Assembly: GCF_000685315.1 (NCBI RefSeq)
Contig: NZ_ARYM01000023.1
Location: forward strand, 1-56,310
Direction: 5' to 3'
From: Hyphomonas polymorpha PS728
Lineage (GTDB): Bacteria; Pseudomonadota; Alphaproteobacteria; Caulobacterales; Hyphomonadaceae
Length of the DNA: 56,310 nucleotides
Part shown: piece by piece, positions 44,300 to 53,286 of the stretch
Layout of the letters: each line of letters begins with the position of its first letter
Numbering within the stretch: the first letter of the stretch is position 1
The notes under the pieces: generated by a model
What the model was told of the DNA's origin: nothing
Databases searched by the model: none
What the model saw: the letters and a program-made list of their open reading frames with translations, nothing else
Program-made: the position numbers and the translations under genes

Positions 44300-45118
44300 A
44301 TGGGCATGAATAGGCGGCTTTGCCTCATCACAGGTGCGTCTTCTGGAATAGGTGCTGAGTTTGCGAAGCAATACGCAGCGTTGGGGTGGGACCTGGCGCT
44401 GACGGCGCGCCGGGCGGACCGGTTGCAGGTTCTGGCGGCCGAGCTGCATGCCCGTTACGGCGTGCTGGTGGAGGTCATTCCGGAGGATCTGTCCAACCCC
44501 GGCGCGCCGCCGCGGATCATCGCGGCGCTGGAAGGGAAGGGCCGGGAGATTGACGCGCTGGTGAACAATGCCGGCTACGGACTTCCTGGAACGTTTCTGT
44601 CCACCTCATGGGCTGATCAGGCTGATTTCCTGCAGGTACTGTATCTGGCGCCAGTGGAACTGACGCACCGGGTGCTGCCGGGCATGGCGGCGCGCGGTTT
44701 CGGGCGGATCATCAATGTCGCCTCACTCGCCGGGTATGCGCCCGGCAGCGCCGGACACACGCTATACGGGAGCGTGAAGGCCGCGATGATCAAGTTCTCC
44801 GAAAGCGTGGCGGCCGAATGCCAGACGCTGGGGCATAAGGATGTTCATTGCACGGCGCTCTGTCCCGGCTTCACCTGGAGCGAGTTCCATGACGTGAACG
44901 GCATGCGGGAGACGACCAACAAGATGCCGAAATGGATGTGGATGGAGGCCGCCCCTGTGGTGAAGGCGGGAATTGATGCCGTCAACTGGGGGCAGCCGGT
45001 GGTGGTGCCCGGCCTGTTCAACAAGGTGGTAGCGACGCTGACACGCCTGTTGCCGGAGCCGGCAGGGCGGACTTTGGCGCATTCCCAGACCGCGCGGTAC
45101 CGGAAACTGGAAGGCTGA
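44300..45118 (+). CDS. Short-chain dehydrogenase/reductase
   Basis: This 272-residue classical SDR has the cofactor motif TGASSGIG, the stabilising LVNNAG, a Ser in NVASLAGYAPGS and the catalytic Y-x-x-x-K as YGSVK. The C-terminal part (after CPGFTWSEFHDVNGM) is the substrate-specific region and contains a hydrophobic stretch typical of lipid- or steroid-type SDRs. The start is ATG 44300 or ATG 44306 two codons later. Substrate unknown. Confidence 0.9.
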   Translation: MGMNRRLCLITGASSGIGAEFAKQYAALGWDLALTARRADRLQVLAAELHARYGVLVEVIPEDLSNPGAPPRIIAALEGKGREIDALVNNAGYGLPGTFLSTSWADQADFLQVLYLAPVELTHRVLPGMAARGFGRIINVASLAGYAPGSAGHTLYGSVKAAMIKFSESVAAECQTLGHKDVHCTALCPGFTWSEFHDVNGMRETTNKMPKWMWMEAAPVVKAGIDAVNWGQPVVVPGLFNKVVATLTRLLPEPAGRTLAHSQTARYRKLEG

Positions 45119-45237
45119 GGCCGGGAGGTGGACTCCGGCGCGATGTTGCGCCGCACAACATGGATATGCCAGAAAGCGCTTGCCGCCCTATCCTATTCGG
45201 CGACATGAGGCGGCAACAGATTTGAGGGAGAGACGTG

Positions 45238-46938
45238 ATGGGTGCAACAGATACGCTGGAACAGGGGCAGGGCACGGTTTTTCAGGGGCTCGTGGGCACG
45301 CTGGCCGAAGCGGTCACCGCGCTGGACACCTATGCCGCCGCCGCAATTGCTGGCGCCCGGGACCTGCTGGCCGGCGCTGACGGGAAACCCGATCGCGGCG
45401 CCTTCGAGCGCAATCAGCACCTGGCCCATGGCCTCTCTTGGCTCGTCACCTATGTGGAAACCCTGCGCCAGGTTTCCGAATGGGCCGCGCGGCTGGAGGC
45501 CGACGGCAAGTTTGGCGAAGCCGAGGCGCTGCTCTCCCAGATCCTGTTCAGCGAGTATTGCGCCCAGATCGTCGGCGGCATTCCGATGAACCAGGGCGAG
45601 ACGATCCGTCCGCATGAACTGGGCAGCCTGGAAGCGGCCGACGCGCTGTTCGCGGTGCCCGTCATCCGCAAGCTGATCATCGAGGGCAAGAGTCAGGCGG
45701 TTCTCTCGGCGGCGGCGGCGCTGCTGCCGGACGCCCTGTCGCGCAATACGGTGGAGGCGACCGGTCTCGACGAGACGATGGAAATGGTGCGCGAGCAGTT
45801 CGCGAAGTTCGCCGCTGACCGGATCAAGCCGCATGCCCATGGGTGGCACCTGCGCAACGACTATATCCCGATGGATGTTGTCGAGGAGATGTCGGAGCTG
45901 GGCGTATTCGGGCTGACGATCCCGGAAGAGTTCGGCGGCCTCGGCATGGGCAAGACGGCGATGTGCGTTGTCTCCGAGGAACTTTCGCGGGGCTATATCG
46001 GCACAGGCTCGCTCGGTACGCGGTCGGAAATTGCCGCTGAGCTGATCCTGATCGGGGGCACGCCGGAGCAGAAGGAAAAATGGCTGCCCAAGATTGCCAG
46101 CGGCGAGATCCTGCCGACGGCGGTGTTTACCGAGCCCAATACCGGGTCTGACCTTGGCTCGCTGCGCACGCGCGCGGTGAAGTCTGCCGATGGCGCCGAT
46201 TATATCGTCACCGGCAATAAGACCTGGATCACCCATCCTGTGCGCGCCGACCTGATGACACTGCTGGCGCGGACTGATCCGGCGACGAACAATTTCTCGG
46301 GCCTCTCGATGCTGCTGGCTGAAAAGCCGCGCGGCACCGATGCCGATCCGTTTCCGGCAGAAGGCATGACCGGCGGCGAGATCGAAGTGCTCGGCTATCG
46401 CGGGATGAAGGAATACGAGATCGGCTTTGATGGGTTCAAGGTGAAGGCCGAGAACCTGCTGGGCGGCGTCGAAGGGCAGGGCTTCAAGCATCTGATGGCC
46501 ACCTTCGAGAGCGCCCGTATCCAGACGGCCGCGCGCGCCGTGGGCGTGGCCCAGAACGCCTTCGAGACCGGTCTTCGCTACGCGCTGGACCGGCAGCAGT
46601 TTGGCCAGGCGATCTTCAAGTTCCCGCGCGTCTCCAACAAGCTGGTGATGATGGCGGCCGAACTCGTCGGCGTGCGCCAGCTGACCTATTTCTCCGCCCG
46701 CCAGAAGGATAACGGCAAGCGCTGTGACCTTGAGGCCGGCATGGCAAAATTGCTGGCCGCGCGGGTCGCCTGGGCGGCGGCGGACAATGCCGTGCAAATC
46801 CATGGCGGCAACGGCTTTGCGCTGGAATACACGATCAGCCGCATTCTGCAGGACGCGCGTATTTTGAACATCTTCGAGGGCGCAGGCGAAGTGCAAGCGA
46901 TGGTTATCGCCCGGCGCCTGGTCGAGGGTGGCAACTGA
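45238..46938 (+). CDS. Acyl-CoA dehydrogenase with N-terminal extension
   Basis: The 566-residue flavoenzyme has the usual ACAD fold from about residue 175 onward: ELGVFGLTIPEEFGGLGMG, TEPNTGSDLGSLRTRA, GNKTWITH, and the C-terminal RILQDARILNIFEGAGEVQ with the conserved catalytic Glu. The first 170 residues are an extra, mostly helical part (HLAHGLSWLVTYVETLRQVS). ACADs are usually 380-400 residues. ATG 45238 has GGGAG 7 bp upstream. Electrons go to ETF (etfBA in this window). Chain-length preference is unknown. Confidence 0.9.
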   Translation: MGATDTLEQGQGTVFQGLVGTLAEAVTALDTYAAAAIAGARDLLAGADGKPDRGAFERNQHLAHGLSWLVTYVETLRQVSEWAARLEADGKFGEAEALLSQILFSEYCAQIVGGIPMNQGETIRPHELGSLEAADALFAVPVIRKLIIEGKSQAVLSAAAALLPDALSRNTVEATGLDETMEMVREQFAKFAADRIKPHAHGWHLRNDYIPMDVVEEMSELGVFGLTIPEEFGGLGMGKTAMCVVSEELSRGYIGTGSLGTRSEIAAELILIGGTPEQKEKWLPKIASGEILPTAVFTEPNTGSDLGSLRTRAVKSADGADYIVTGNKTWITHPVRADLMTLLARTDPATNNFSGLSMLLAEKPRGTDADPFPAEGMTGGEIEVLGYRGMKEYEIGFDGFKVKAENLLGGVEGQGFKHLMATFESARIQTAARAVGVAQNAFETGLRYALDRQQFGQAIFKFPRVSNKLVMMAAELVGVRQLTYFSARQKDNGKRCDLEAGMAKLLAARVAWAAADNAVQIHGGNGFALEYTISRILQDARILNIFEGAGEVQAMVIARRLVEGGN

Positions 46939-47020
46939 ACCTGCTTTTGCCGCTGCGCCTTGAGCGCGCCGGCGGCCTTAGCGCACCACGCCTGGGCGGA
47001 CTCTCTGACGAGGACGGAAC

Positions 47021-48667
47021 ATGACCGATACTGCTGAGCAAAAGCCGCCCCGGCGGCCGGAATGGTATCGCCGTCTGCGAGTTGCCCGCTGGCGGGGCAT
47101 CCGCAGCATTGACCATATGGAAGTGGTCGATCACGTCCATGAGGAAGGCGGCGTCTCCGGGCGTTACCTCTTCATGACGGCAATGTCCTGCGGGATCGCC
47201 ATTCTGGGCCTGCTTCTGTCCTCTCCGGCCGTCATCATCGGCGCGATGCTGATCTCTCCGCTGATGGGGCCGATCATGCTGATGGGCTTCTCGCTTTCGA
47301 TCCTGGAACTGAAGGCGCTGCGCGAGGCGATTGTGTCGCTGGCCATCGGTACGGGGCTGGCGCTGGGAACGTCCTTTCTGATCGTCTTTCTTTCTCCGTT
47401 AACGGATGTGACGCCCGAGATCCTGGCGCGGACGCGGCCGAACTTCTTCGATCTTCTGGTTGCCGTGTTCTCGGGGCTCGCCGGGGGCTATGCCGTGATC
47501 CACCGCAAGGGCGAGACGATTGTGGGCGTGGCCATTGCCACCGCCCTGATGCCGCCGCTTGCCGTGGTGGGGTATGGCCTTGCAACGGCGCAGTTCCAGC
47601 TGGCGGGCGGCGCATTCTTTCTCTACATGACGAACCTTCTGGCGATTGCGCTGTCGGTGACGGTGCTCTCCCGCTTTTACGGGTTTGGCGAGCGCCACAG
47701 CCCGCAGCATAATTTCTGGCAGACCGGGCTGATCGTCGGCGTGTTCGTTGCCCTGTCGATCCCCTTGGGCCTCGCCCTGCGCGATATTGCGTATGAGACC
47801 CGGGTGCGGGATGTGGCGCGGGATATGGTGCTTGATCCGTTCGAGGGCAGGGAGGCGCGGCTTTCCGATATGGATGTGGCGTTTCCCCGGCGCGGGGAAC
47901 ATCAGATCGTGCTGCAGGCGACCGTGCTGACCAATGACCGTGTGGCGGGCGCCGAGGCAGCGCTGGCAGAACGGCTGGCAGAGCGGTTTCGCCGGACGGT
48001 TAAAGTGTCGATCGACCAGATTCAGGTGGACGATAATAATAACACCGCAACGGCGCGCTTCCTTCAGGCGGCCGAGTCTTCGCTGGGCGCGCCGCTGCGC
48101 GCGCAGATGTCCCAGTTCGAAGCGCTGGCCCAGGAACGCCGGACCGAGCGGGAACTGCGCGCGGCCTATCCGTTCAATCTCGCTGCCGCAGACATCGACG
48201 CCCAGGCGCGTTCGGCCGTGTTCGCCGCTGCGCCGACTGAAGGCGTGACCCTGCCGGCCTGGCGCAGCCTGGAGGACGGGCTGACGCGGAACTATGCCGA
48301 CTGGACAGTCTCTATCGTGCCGCCGCCGCTGGCGCTGCTGCCCATCCCGTTTGCGCCCAATGACGATGCGCTTGCGCCGCGGGCAGCCGATATGCTGGCC
48401 GATCAGGTCTGGGCCCTGCAGCGCTGGGGGGCTGGCCAGGTGGAGGTGGTCGCCTATCTGCCGAACGCGCTGGCCGCCCAGACCTTTGACGAGCGCGCGC
48501 TTGGGCATCGCCGTGCGGCGCGGGTCGCCGCAGTGCTGGAGGAGGCTGGCCTGACGGCAAGCATCGCCGGCGAGTTCCGGCGGGGCGAATTCGCGGCGCG
48601 GGAGGACCGGATTTTCATCCGGCCAGCTCCTCTGCCTGCGGAAGAAAGCGCAGTGCCTAGCGAATAA
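47021..48667 (+). CDS. DUF389 membrane protein with OmpA-like C-terminal domain
   Basis: This 548-residue protein has about five to seven transmembrane helices in residues 48-265. Among them is GIAILGLLLSSPAVIIGAML followed by ISPLMGP, the DUF389 hallmark. A soluble C-terminal half has an Asn-rich turn (DDNNNTAT) and a final segment FDERALGHRRAARVAAVLEE, similar to the OmpA-family N..L...RA..V...L pattern. Fusion to a peptidoglycan-associating domain is inferred. Its stop overlaps the end of the convergent MBL gene by 11 bp. Confidence 0.75.
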   Translation: MTDTAEQKPPRRPEWYRRLRVARWRGIRSIDHMEVVDHVHEEGGVSGRYLFMTAMSCGIAILGLLLSSPAVIIGAMLISPLMGPIMLMGFSLSILELKALREAIVSLAIGTGLALGTSFLIVFLSPLTDVTPEILARTRPNFFDLLVAVFSGLAGGYAVIHRKGETIVGVAIATALMPPLAVVGYGLATAQFQLAGGAFFLYMTNLLAIALSVTVLSRFYGFGERHSPQHNFWQTGLIVGVFVALSIPLGLALRDIAYETRVRDVARDMVLDPFEGREARLSDMDVAFPRRGEHQIVLQATVLTNDRVAGAEAALAERLAERFRRTVKVSIDQIQVDDNNNTATARFLQAAESSLGAPLRAQMSQFEALAQERRTERELRAAYPFNLAAADIDAQARSAVFAAAPTEGVTLPAWRSLEDGLTRNYADWTVSIVPPPLALLPIPFAPNDDALAPRAADMLADQVWALQRWGAGQVEVVAYLPNALAAQTFDERALGHRRAARVAAVLEEAGLTASIAGEFRRGEFAAREDRIFIRPAPLPAEESAVPSE

Positions 48668-49556
48668 CGCCGCCCAGGGGGTCGACGTCAGCCGGCTCAT
48701 GCTGGATGACCACCCTGGCGCCGAGGTCGGTGGCGCGGGCCTCGAACGCGGCCATTGAGGCGAGCGTATTCTCTTCGCTTGTATTGAAACGCGGCACGCG
48801 GCCCAGCGCGCGGCTCTCGGACCGGTGATAAAGGTCGCCAGTCAGAAGGACCGGCCCGGTTTCGGGAAGGGTCAGCTGAAGCGATGAATGGCCCGGCGTA
48901 TGGCCCGGGGTCTGGAAGATCACGACACTGCCATCACCGAAGACATCATGGCTATCGTTGATGATCTGGGTTTCCATTGGCTTGAACAGGGCAAAGTTGG
49001 CCACCAGCGACGGGTCTGCAGGCGGCGCGCCGTCAGCCGGGAACATGTAGTCATATTCGGTCTGATTGACGAGCCAGGTGGCGCCCTGGACCTGATCGAT
49101 CTGTCCGATATGATCGAAATGCGCATGCGAAATCGCCACATAGGTCAGCTCAGAGGGGACGACGCCAAGATCGGCGAGCTGGTCCGTGATCGATCTTTCT
49201 ACCGACACGGTGAATATCTGCTGGGTGAAGGGTGGCTGACCGACGAGCTGGGAGGGCAGGCCGAGATCCCAGAGCAGGCGGCCATTGGGATGGTTGATCA
49301 GATAGCAAGTGTTCGTGAATTCGTCGGCTTGGCCGGCATAATCGCCAGCCGAGGAGAATGCGTCGAGATCGGAGATGGCGATGGTGCCGCAATCGAGCAC
49401 GTCGACATAGAGCGCCGGGCCCGCCGTTTCTGTGGCTTCTGCAGCTGGCGGCGGGGCGGCGGCGGGGGGCGCTTCAGCAGGTGGGGCGCAGGCAGCAAGG
49501 ATCCCTACGGCAGCGCCGGTGAGCAGGATCTGGGTGAGCGATGTGGGCAGGCGCAT
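48657..49556 (-). CDS. MBL-fold lipoprotein resembling N-acyl homoserine lactonases
   Basis: The 299-residue precursor has a lipobox ILAAC (C23) and a proline-rich linker, then an MBL domain with SHAHFDHIG (HxHxDH), TPGHTPGHSS, LLTGDLYH and VIQHEP. This layout matches the quorum-quenching AHL-lactonase family (AiiA-like) and related lactonases. Being outer- or inner-membrane-anchored, it would act on extracellular or periplasmic substrates. Substrate unproven. Confidence 0.85.
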   Translation of the reverse strand: MRLPTSLTQILLTGAAVGILAACAPPAEAPPAAAPPPAAEATETAGPALYVDVLDCGTIAISDLDAFSSAGDYAGQADEFTNTCYLINHPNGRLLWDLGLPSQLVGQPPFTQQIFTVSVERSITDQLADLGVVPSELTYVAISHAHFDHIGQIDQVQGATWLVNQTEYDYMFPADGAPPADPSLVANFALFKPMETQIINDSHDVFGDGSVVIFQTPGHTPGHSSLQLTLPETGPVLLTGDLYHRSESRALGRVPRFNTSEENTLASMAAFEARATDLGARVVIQHEPADVDPLGGVIR

Positions 49557-49582
49557 GGCGGTTCCTCCGGTTTTCGGGAACC

Positions 49583-49978
49583 CTAGTCTGCCTCACCGGG
49601 GAAGGATAGCGCCCCCCCGTCTACACGCCGGTAGAAGCAGCTCTCCCGGTGGGTGTGGCAGGCCCCGCCCGTCTGACGCACTTTCAGCAGCACGGCATCC
49701 TGGTCGCAATCGACGCGGATTTCGGTGACTTCCTGGATATGGCCGGAGGTTTCGCCCTTGATCCAGATTTCGCCCCGCGACCGCGACCAGTAGGTGGCCC
49801 GGCCGGTCTCGATGGTTTTCTGCAGCGCCTCGGCATTCATCCAGGCGAGCATCAGCACCTCTCCTGTAACCGCATCCTGCGCAATCGCGGCAATGAGGCC
49901 GCTCTCGTCGAAGCGCGGGCGCAGCTCGGCGGTTTCGTCCTGCGCGCTGCCGGAGAGGGGGGGAGGGAAGGTGGACAT
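49583..49978 (-). CDS. hisI: Phosphoribosyl-AMP cyclohydrolase
   Basis: HisI opens the adenine ring of PR-AMP in histidine biosynthesis. The 131-residue, single-domain protein carries the metal motif [20 protein letters not shown] and CFYRR near the C-terminus. It stands alone here, away from any other his gene in the window. ATG 49978 gives the normal length; an upstream frame to 50047 is probably a shadow of the intergenic region. It is divergent from the enoyl-CoA hydratase gene. Confidence 0.93.
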   Translation of the reverse strand: MSTFPPPLSGSAQDETAELRPRFDESGLIAAIAQDAVTGEVLMLAWMNAEALQKTIETGRATYWSRSRGEIWIKGETSGHIQEVTEIRVDCDQDAVLLKVRQTGGACHTHRESCFYRRVDGGALSFPGEAD

Positions 49979-50099
49979 AACGGCAGCGGTCGCCCATGGC
50001 CGCGCGCAAGTCAAGCCGCAGGGGAAGGGGGTTTTGCGTCTGCCCAATCCTGGGATACGGGTCTAGACTGATACAAAGACCATAGGGGAGAGACGAGCG

Positions 50100-50933
50100 A
50101 TGAGCGCCTATCAGGAGATAATGACCGGCCTTTCAGACGGCGTGCTGACGATCACGCTGAACCGTCCGGAGCGGCTGAACGCGTGGACCGGCACGATGCA
50201 GGTGGAGGTGGAGACCGCAATCCGGAAGGGCGGGGCGGACGAGGCCGTGCGTGTGATCATCTTGACGGGCGCCGGGCGCGGCTTCTGCGCCGGGGCTGAC
50301 ATGAACGGGCTCCAGTCGATCCAGGCGAGCGCCGGGGCGGACTATAACGAGACCCGGCCAGCTGCCCCCAAACCTCAGGCGCCGTCAGAGCTGGAGAAGA
50401 TGTTTCCCGGCCGCTTCGGCCATATGTTTGCCTGTCCCAAGCCGATCATCGCGGCCATCAACGGCCCCTGCGCCGGGATTGGCCTGATCCTCACCCTGTT
50501 TGCTGACATGCGCTATGCAGCGGCCGAGGCGAAGTTCACCACCGCCTTTGCCCAGCGCGGCCTGATTGCCGAGCATGGCATTGCCTGGCAGCTGCCGCGC
50601 CTTGTGGGAGAGGCCAACGCGCTCGACCTTCTGTTCACGGCGCGCAAGTTTGACGGGGCGGAGGCCGAACGGATGGGCCTCGTAAACAAGGCGATGCCGG
50701 GGGATGAGCTGATGGAATATGTCCACGATCTTGCCCTGCATCTGGCGACGCAGGTATCGCCGCGCTCTGTGGCGATCATGAAGCGGCAGGTGCGCGAGAG
50801 CTATTTCCAGTCTTACGCCGCTTCGCTGGAAGTGGCAGACGGCGAGATGGAAGCGAGCTTTGCGACGCATGATTTCAAGGAAGGGGTGGCGAGCTTTGTG
50901 GAGCGCCGGGCCCCGGCATTTACAGGCAGATAG
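50100..50933 (+). CDS. Enoyl-CoA hydratase/isomerase family protein
   Basis: This 277-residue crotonase-fold protein has NRPERLNAWTG at the N-terminus, the oxyanion region ILTGAGRGFCAGADMNGL, and AAINGPCAGIGLILTLFADMR in the second oxyanion loop. ALDLL and ARKFDGAEAERMGLVN follow, as in the family. It is likely to act in beta-oxidation; catalytic Glu placement was not verified. It precedes the HMG-CoA lyase gene by 9 bp, suggesting an operon for leucine or acyl-CoA breakdown. Confidence 0.9.
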   Translation: MSAYQEIMTGLSDGVLTITLNRPERLNAWTGTMQVEVETAIRKGGADEAVRVIILTGAGRGFCAGADMNGLQSIQASAGADYNETRPAAPKPQAPSELEKMFPGRFGHMFACPKPIIAAINGPCAGIGLILTLFADMRYAAAEAKFTTAFAQRGLIAEHGIAWQLPRLVGEANALDLLFTARKFDGAEAERMGLVNKAMPGDELMEYVHDLALHLATQVSPRSVAIMKRQVRESYFQSYAASLEVADGEMEASFATHDFKEGVASFVERRAPAFTGR

Positions 50934-50942
50934 GAACGCGTA

Positions 50943-51839
50943 ATGACCCGCCGTATCGACATTGTGGAAGTAGGCCCGCGCGACGGGTTGCAGAATGATC
51001 CGGCCAATCTGAGCGTCGCGCAGAAGCTGGAATTCATTGCGCGGCTGGAGGCGGCGGGCGTCCGGCGGATGGAATCGGGCAGCTTCGTCAGCCCCAAGGC
51101 CGTGCCAAAGATGGCCGACTCCCCGGCCGTTTTCGCCGGGGTCGACCGGACACGGCCGACGCGCCACATCGCCCTCGCGCTGAATGAGACAGGCATGCGC
51201 CGCGCGATCGAGGCGAAGGCCGACGAGATCAATTTCGTGCTGGTGGCCAGCGAGGCTTTCGGACGCCGCAACCAGGGCATGAGCCCGCAGGAGAGCGCCG
51301 ACATGCTGGCAAAGTGCGCCCCGCTGGCGCATGAGGCGGGCATCCCGCTGACGGCAACCATTTCGGTGGCCTTTGGCGATCCGTATACGGGCGATGTGGA
51401 TATCGCCGTCGTCGGCAGCTTGGCTGCGCAGGCCCAAAGGGCGGGCGTCGCCGAACTCGCCCTGGGCGACACGATCGGGGCGGCAACGCCCTGGGATGTG
51501 CGCCGCGCAATTGACCGGGTACGGATCGAGGCGCCCGATGTGTTCCTGCGGATGCATTTCCACGATACGCGCGGGGCGGGCCTTGCGAACGTGTTTGCCG
51601 CTGTGGAGGCGGGCATTGACGTGATCGATGCCAGCTGCGGCGGCATCGGCGGCTGCCCCTTTGCGCCGGCGGCGACAGGCAATGTGGCCACCGAAGACGT
51701 CGTCTGGATGCTGGAGCGGGCGGGATTTGAGACGGGGCTGGATCTGGCCCGCCTGATCGAGACGGCAAAATGGCTGGAAACCGTGCTGGGCCACCCTGTG
51801 GCCAGCGCGCTCAGCCGGGCAGGGGTTTTCCCAGCCTAG
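50943..51839 (+). CDS. mvaB: Hydroxymethylglutaryl-CoA lyase
   Basis: The enzyme splits HMG-CoA into acetoacetate and acetyl-CoA, the last step of leucine catabolism. The 298-residue TIM barrel shows VEVGPRDGLQN, ESGSFVSPKAVPKMAD, MHFHDTRGAGL (metal-binding His) and the signature CGGIGGCPFAPAATGNVATE. It lies 9 bp after the enoyl-CoA hydratase gene and before a 44-residue membrane protein. Confidence 0.95.
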   Translation: MTRRIDIVEVGPRDGLQNDPANLSVAQKLEFIARLEAAGVRRMESGSFVSPKAVPKMADSPAVFAGVDRTRPTRHIALALNETGMRRAIEAKADEINFVLVASEAFGRRNQGMSPQESADMLAKCAPLAHEAGIPLTATISVAFGDPYTGDVDIAVVGSLAAQAQRAGVAELALGDTIGAATPWDVRRAIDRVRIEAPDVFLRMHFHDTRGAGLANVFAAVEAGIDVIDASCGGIGGCPFAPAATGNVATEDVVWMLERAGFETGLDLARLIETAKWLETVLGHPVASALSRAGVFPA

Positions 51840-51917
51840 GTAGTTTTACGTGGGTTTTCCGCTGGCCAGGCTTTTCGTATCTTCCCGTCAGAAGCTGAAT
51901 GCGGGAGGAGGCCTCAC

Positions 51918-52052
51918 ATGCAGATCGGTAATCTGACGATTGATCCCCTGGCGGTGGGCGCGCTGGCGGGCTTTGGCGCTCTGGTGCTGGTGATGGTTGG
52001 CATCACGGTCTGGATCCTGCGCCAGATGGGCAAGGCCGCCGGCGAGAAATAG
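51918..52052 (+). CDS. 44-residue single-span membrane protein
   Basis: ATG 51918 is preceded by GGGAGGAGG (51903-51911), 6 bp upstream, a strong ribosome-binding site. The product starts MQIGNLTIDPLAVGALAGFG, followed by a hydrophobic span ALVLVMVGITVWILRQM and a basic tail (GKAAGEK). Length and hydrophobicity resemble small membrane-protein modulators. I do not recognise a family; it has no neighbour clue except the mvaB gene 78 bp upstream. Confidence 0.6.
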   Translation: MQIGNLTIDPLAVGALAGFGALVLVMVGITVWILRQMGKAAGEK

Positions 52053-52117
52053 GGCGCGCCTCTTTCCGGCGCCGCTGAACGGCCTTGCCGGGATGGCATG
52101 GTTGGATAGGGCGGGGT

Positions 52118-52591
52118 TTATCGCGGCTTTCCGGGCTTTCCTGCTTCCAGAACCGCGCGGGTGACGCGGAGGGTGCGGCTGGCGATGCGGACTTCCATCA
52201 GGAAGGAGACGAGCGCCACCGACAGGAATACCATTGAAGCCACGAAGAGAACCGAAACAGCCTGGGCGACCGGGATCGGCACCAGCTGGCCGGTGAAGAG
52301 CAGGATAATCACCACACAGATCAGCAGCGCTGCCAGCGTGGAGAGGGAAATGGCGCGGTGGATGCGCTCCATTCGCTTGTCCAGTACGGAGAGCTCAGAA
52401 TGGTAGAGGCTGCGGGTGAGCGGTTCTGTCTCCGGCAGGGCGGCCTCGAGCGCGCGCCAGCGGTCGACCACCCTGGCAAGCCGGTTTGCCATGACATTCA
52501 GCAGCGCGCCGATACCCGCCAGTGTGAACACCGGGGCAATGGCGAGCTGGATGATGTGGGCGACTTCTTCGGGGAGGGGCGTGGGGGTCAT
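52118..52591 (-). CDS. DUF2721 membrane protein
   Basis: This 157-residue protein has three hydrophobic segments: IIQLAIAPVFTLAGIGALL, ISLSTLAALLICVVIILLFT and VSVLFVASMVFLSVALVSFL. The DUF2721 core NRLARVVDRWRALE links the first two, which matches the family (N-terminal helix, RL.R..DR.R). Function unknown. ATG 52591 is used; no ribosome-binding site clearly decides the start. Confidence 0.75.
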   Translation of the reverse strand: MTPTPLPEEVAHIIQLAIAPVFTLAGIGALLNVMANRLARVVDRWRALEAALPETEPLTRSLYHSELSVLDKRMERIHRAISLSTLAALLICVVIILLFTGQLVPIPVAQAVSVLFVASMVFLSVALVSFLMEVRIASRTLRVTRAVLEAGKPGKPR

Positions 52592-52623
52592 CAGCAGGCT
52601 CGTTTCGGGTGGCGGCGCCGGGC

Positions 52624-52992
52624 TCAGCAGTTGCCGTTTGCGTCCGGGTCCCAGGTGCGGGCATCCACCTGGAAATTAGCCGGGGCGTGGACATAGCCGA
52701 TATCCCGGCTTTCCCCTGGGGCCAGATAATGGACGTTGCCCATGTCGTATCCGTTGGAATGGCTGACGCTGGCGAGCCCTGTGCGGACACAGAAAGGATA
52801 GTCGCTGTAATTGGTGGCGCGGAACTGCCAGTACTGGGCGCCGTCCCAAGGGTTCTCCATAAGGTCGCTATAGACGTGAATGCCGTCTTCGTTGAGCAGG
52901 TCGTCCCGCTCGATCACATAGCTTTCGCTCAAGGTTTCGCAGGCGGAGACCACAAAAAGGGCTGCCAGCGCCGCACACGACCAGATTTTCAT
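52624..52992 (-). CDS. Small predicted lipoprotein
   Basis: The 122-residue precursor begins MKIWSCAALAALFVVSAC; C18 is the lipobox cysteine. The mature part contains GAQYWQFRATNYSDYPFCVR and a second and third Cys (FCV, GNC), possibly forming a disulfide, plus a WDPDANGN turn reminiscent of calcium-binding loops. The family is unknown. It is 32 bp upstream, on the same strand, of the DUF2721 gene. Confidence 0.65.
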   Translation of the reverse strand: MKIWSCAALAALFVVSACETLSESYVIERDDLLNEDGIHVYSDLMENPWDGAQYWQFRATNYSDYPFCVRTGLASVSHSNGYDMGNVHYLAPGESRDIGYVHAPANFQVDARTWDPDANGNC

Positions 52993-53248
52993 AGGAACCC
53001 TCCCGATTCGATGCAGCGACGCTAATGCGCCGTATGGCTGGCATCCAGCGGAATTTGCCCGCAGACGGGCCCCGGCAGGGCAAATGCTTGCACAATCGCC
53101 ACTTTCAATTCCCCGTCAAATAGGTCATAAGCCCGTTTTTGGGGCGGAGGCCTGCCTGCTGACCCTGCTGGACGACATCCCGGCCGTGGCCAACTTGACA
53201 AGGGCCGTTCCCAAAAAAACCCGCCAATTCAGGCGTTTATTCAAACCC

Positions 53249-53265
53249 GCATCCCTTTGGGATGC
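53249..53265 (+). promoter_or_regulatory. Hairpin in the rpsO leader
   Basis: GCATCCC (53249-53255) pairs with GGGATGC (53259-53265) around TTT, 7 bp before the AGAAGG ribosome-binding site of rpsO. S15 autoregulates its own leader in several bacteria, so this is a candidate S15-binding element. The promoter is not clear; TTGACA at 53195-53200 could be its -35 box. Confidence 0.45.
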
Positions 53266-53286
53266 TTGAACCAGAAGGCTATGCCG

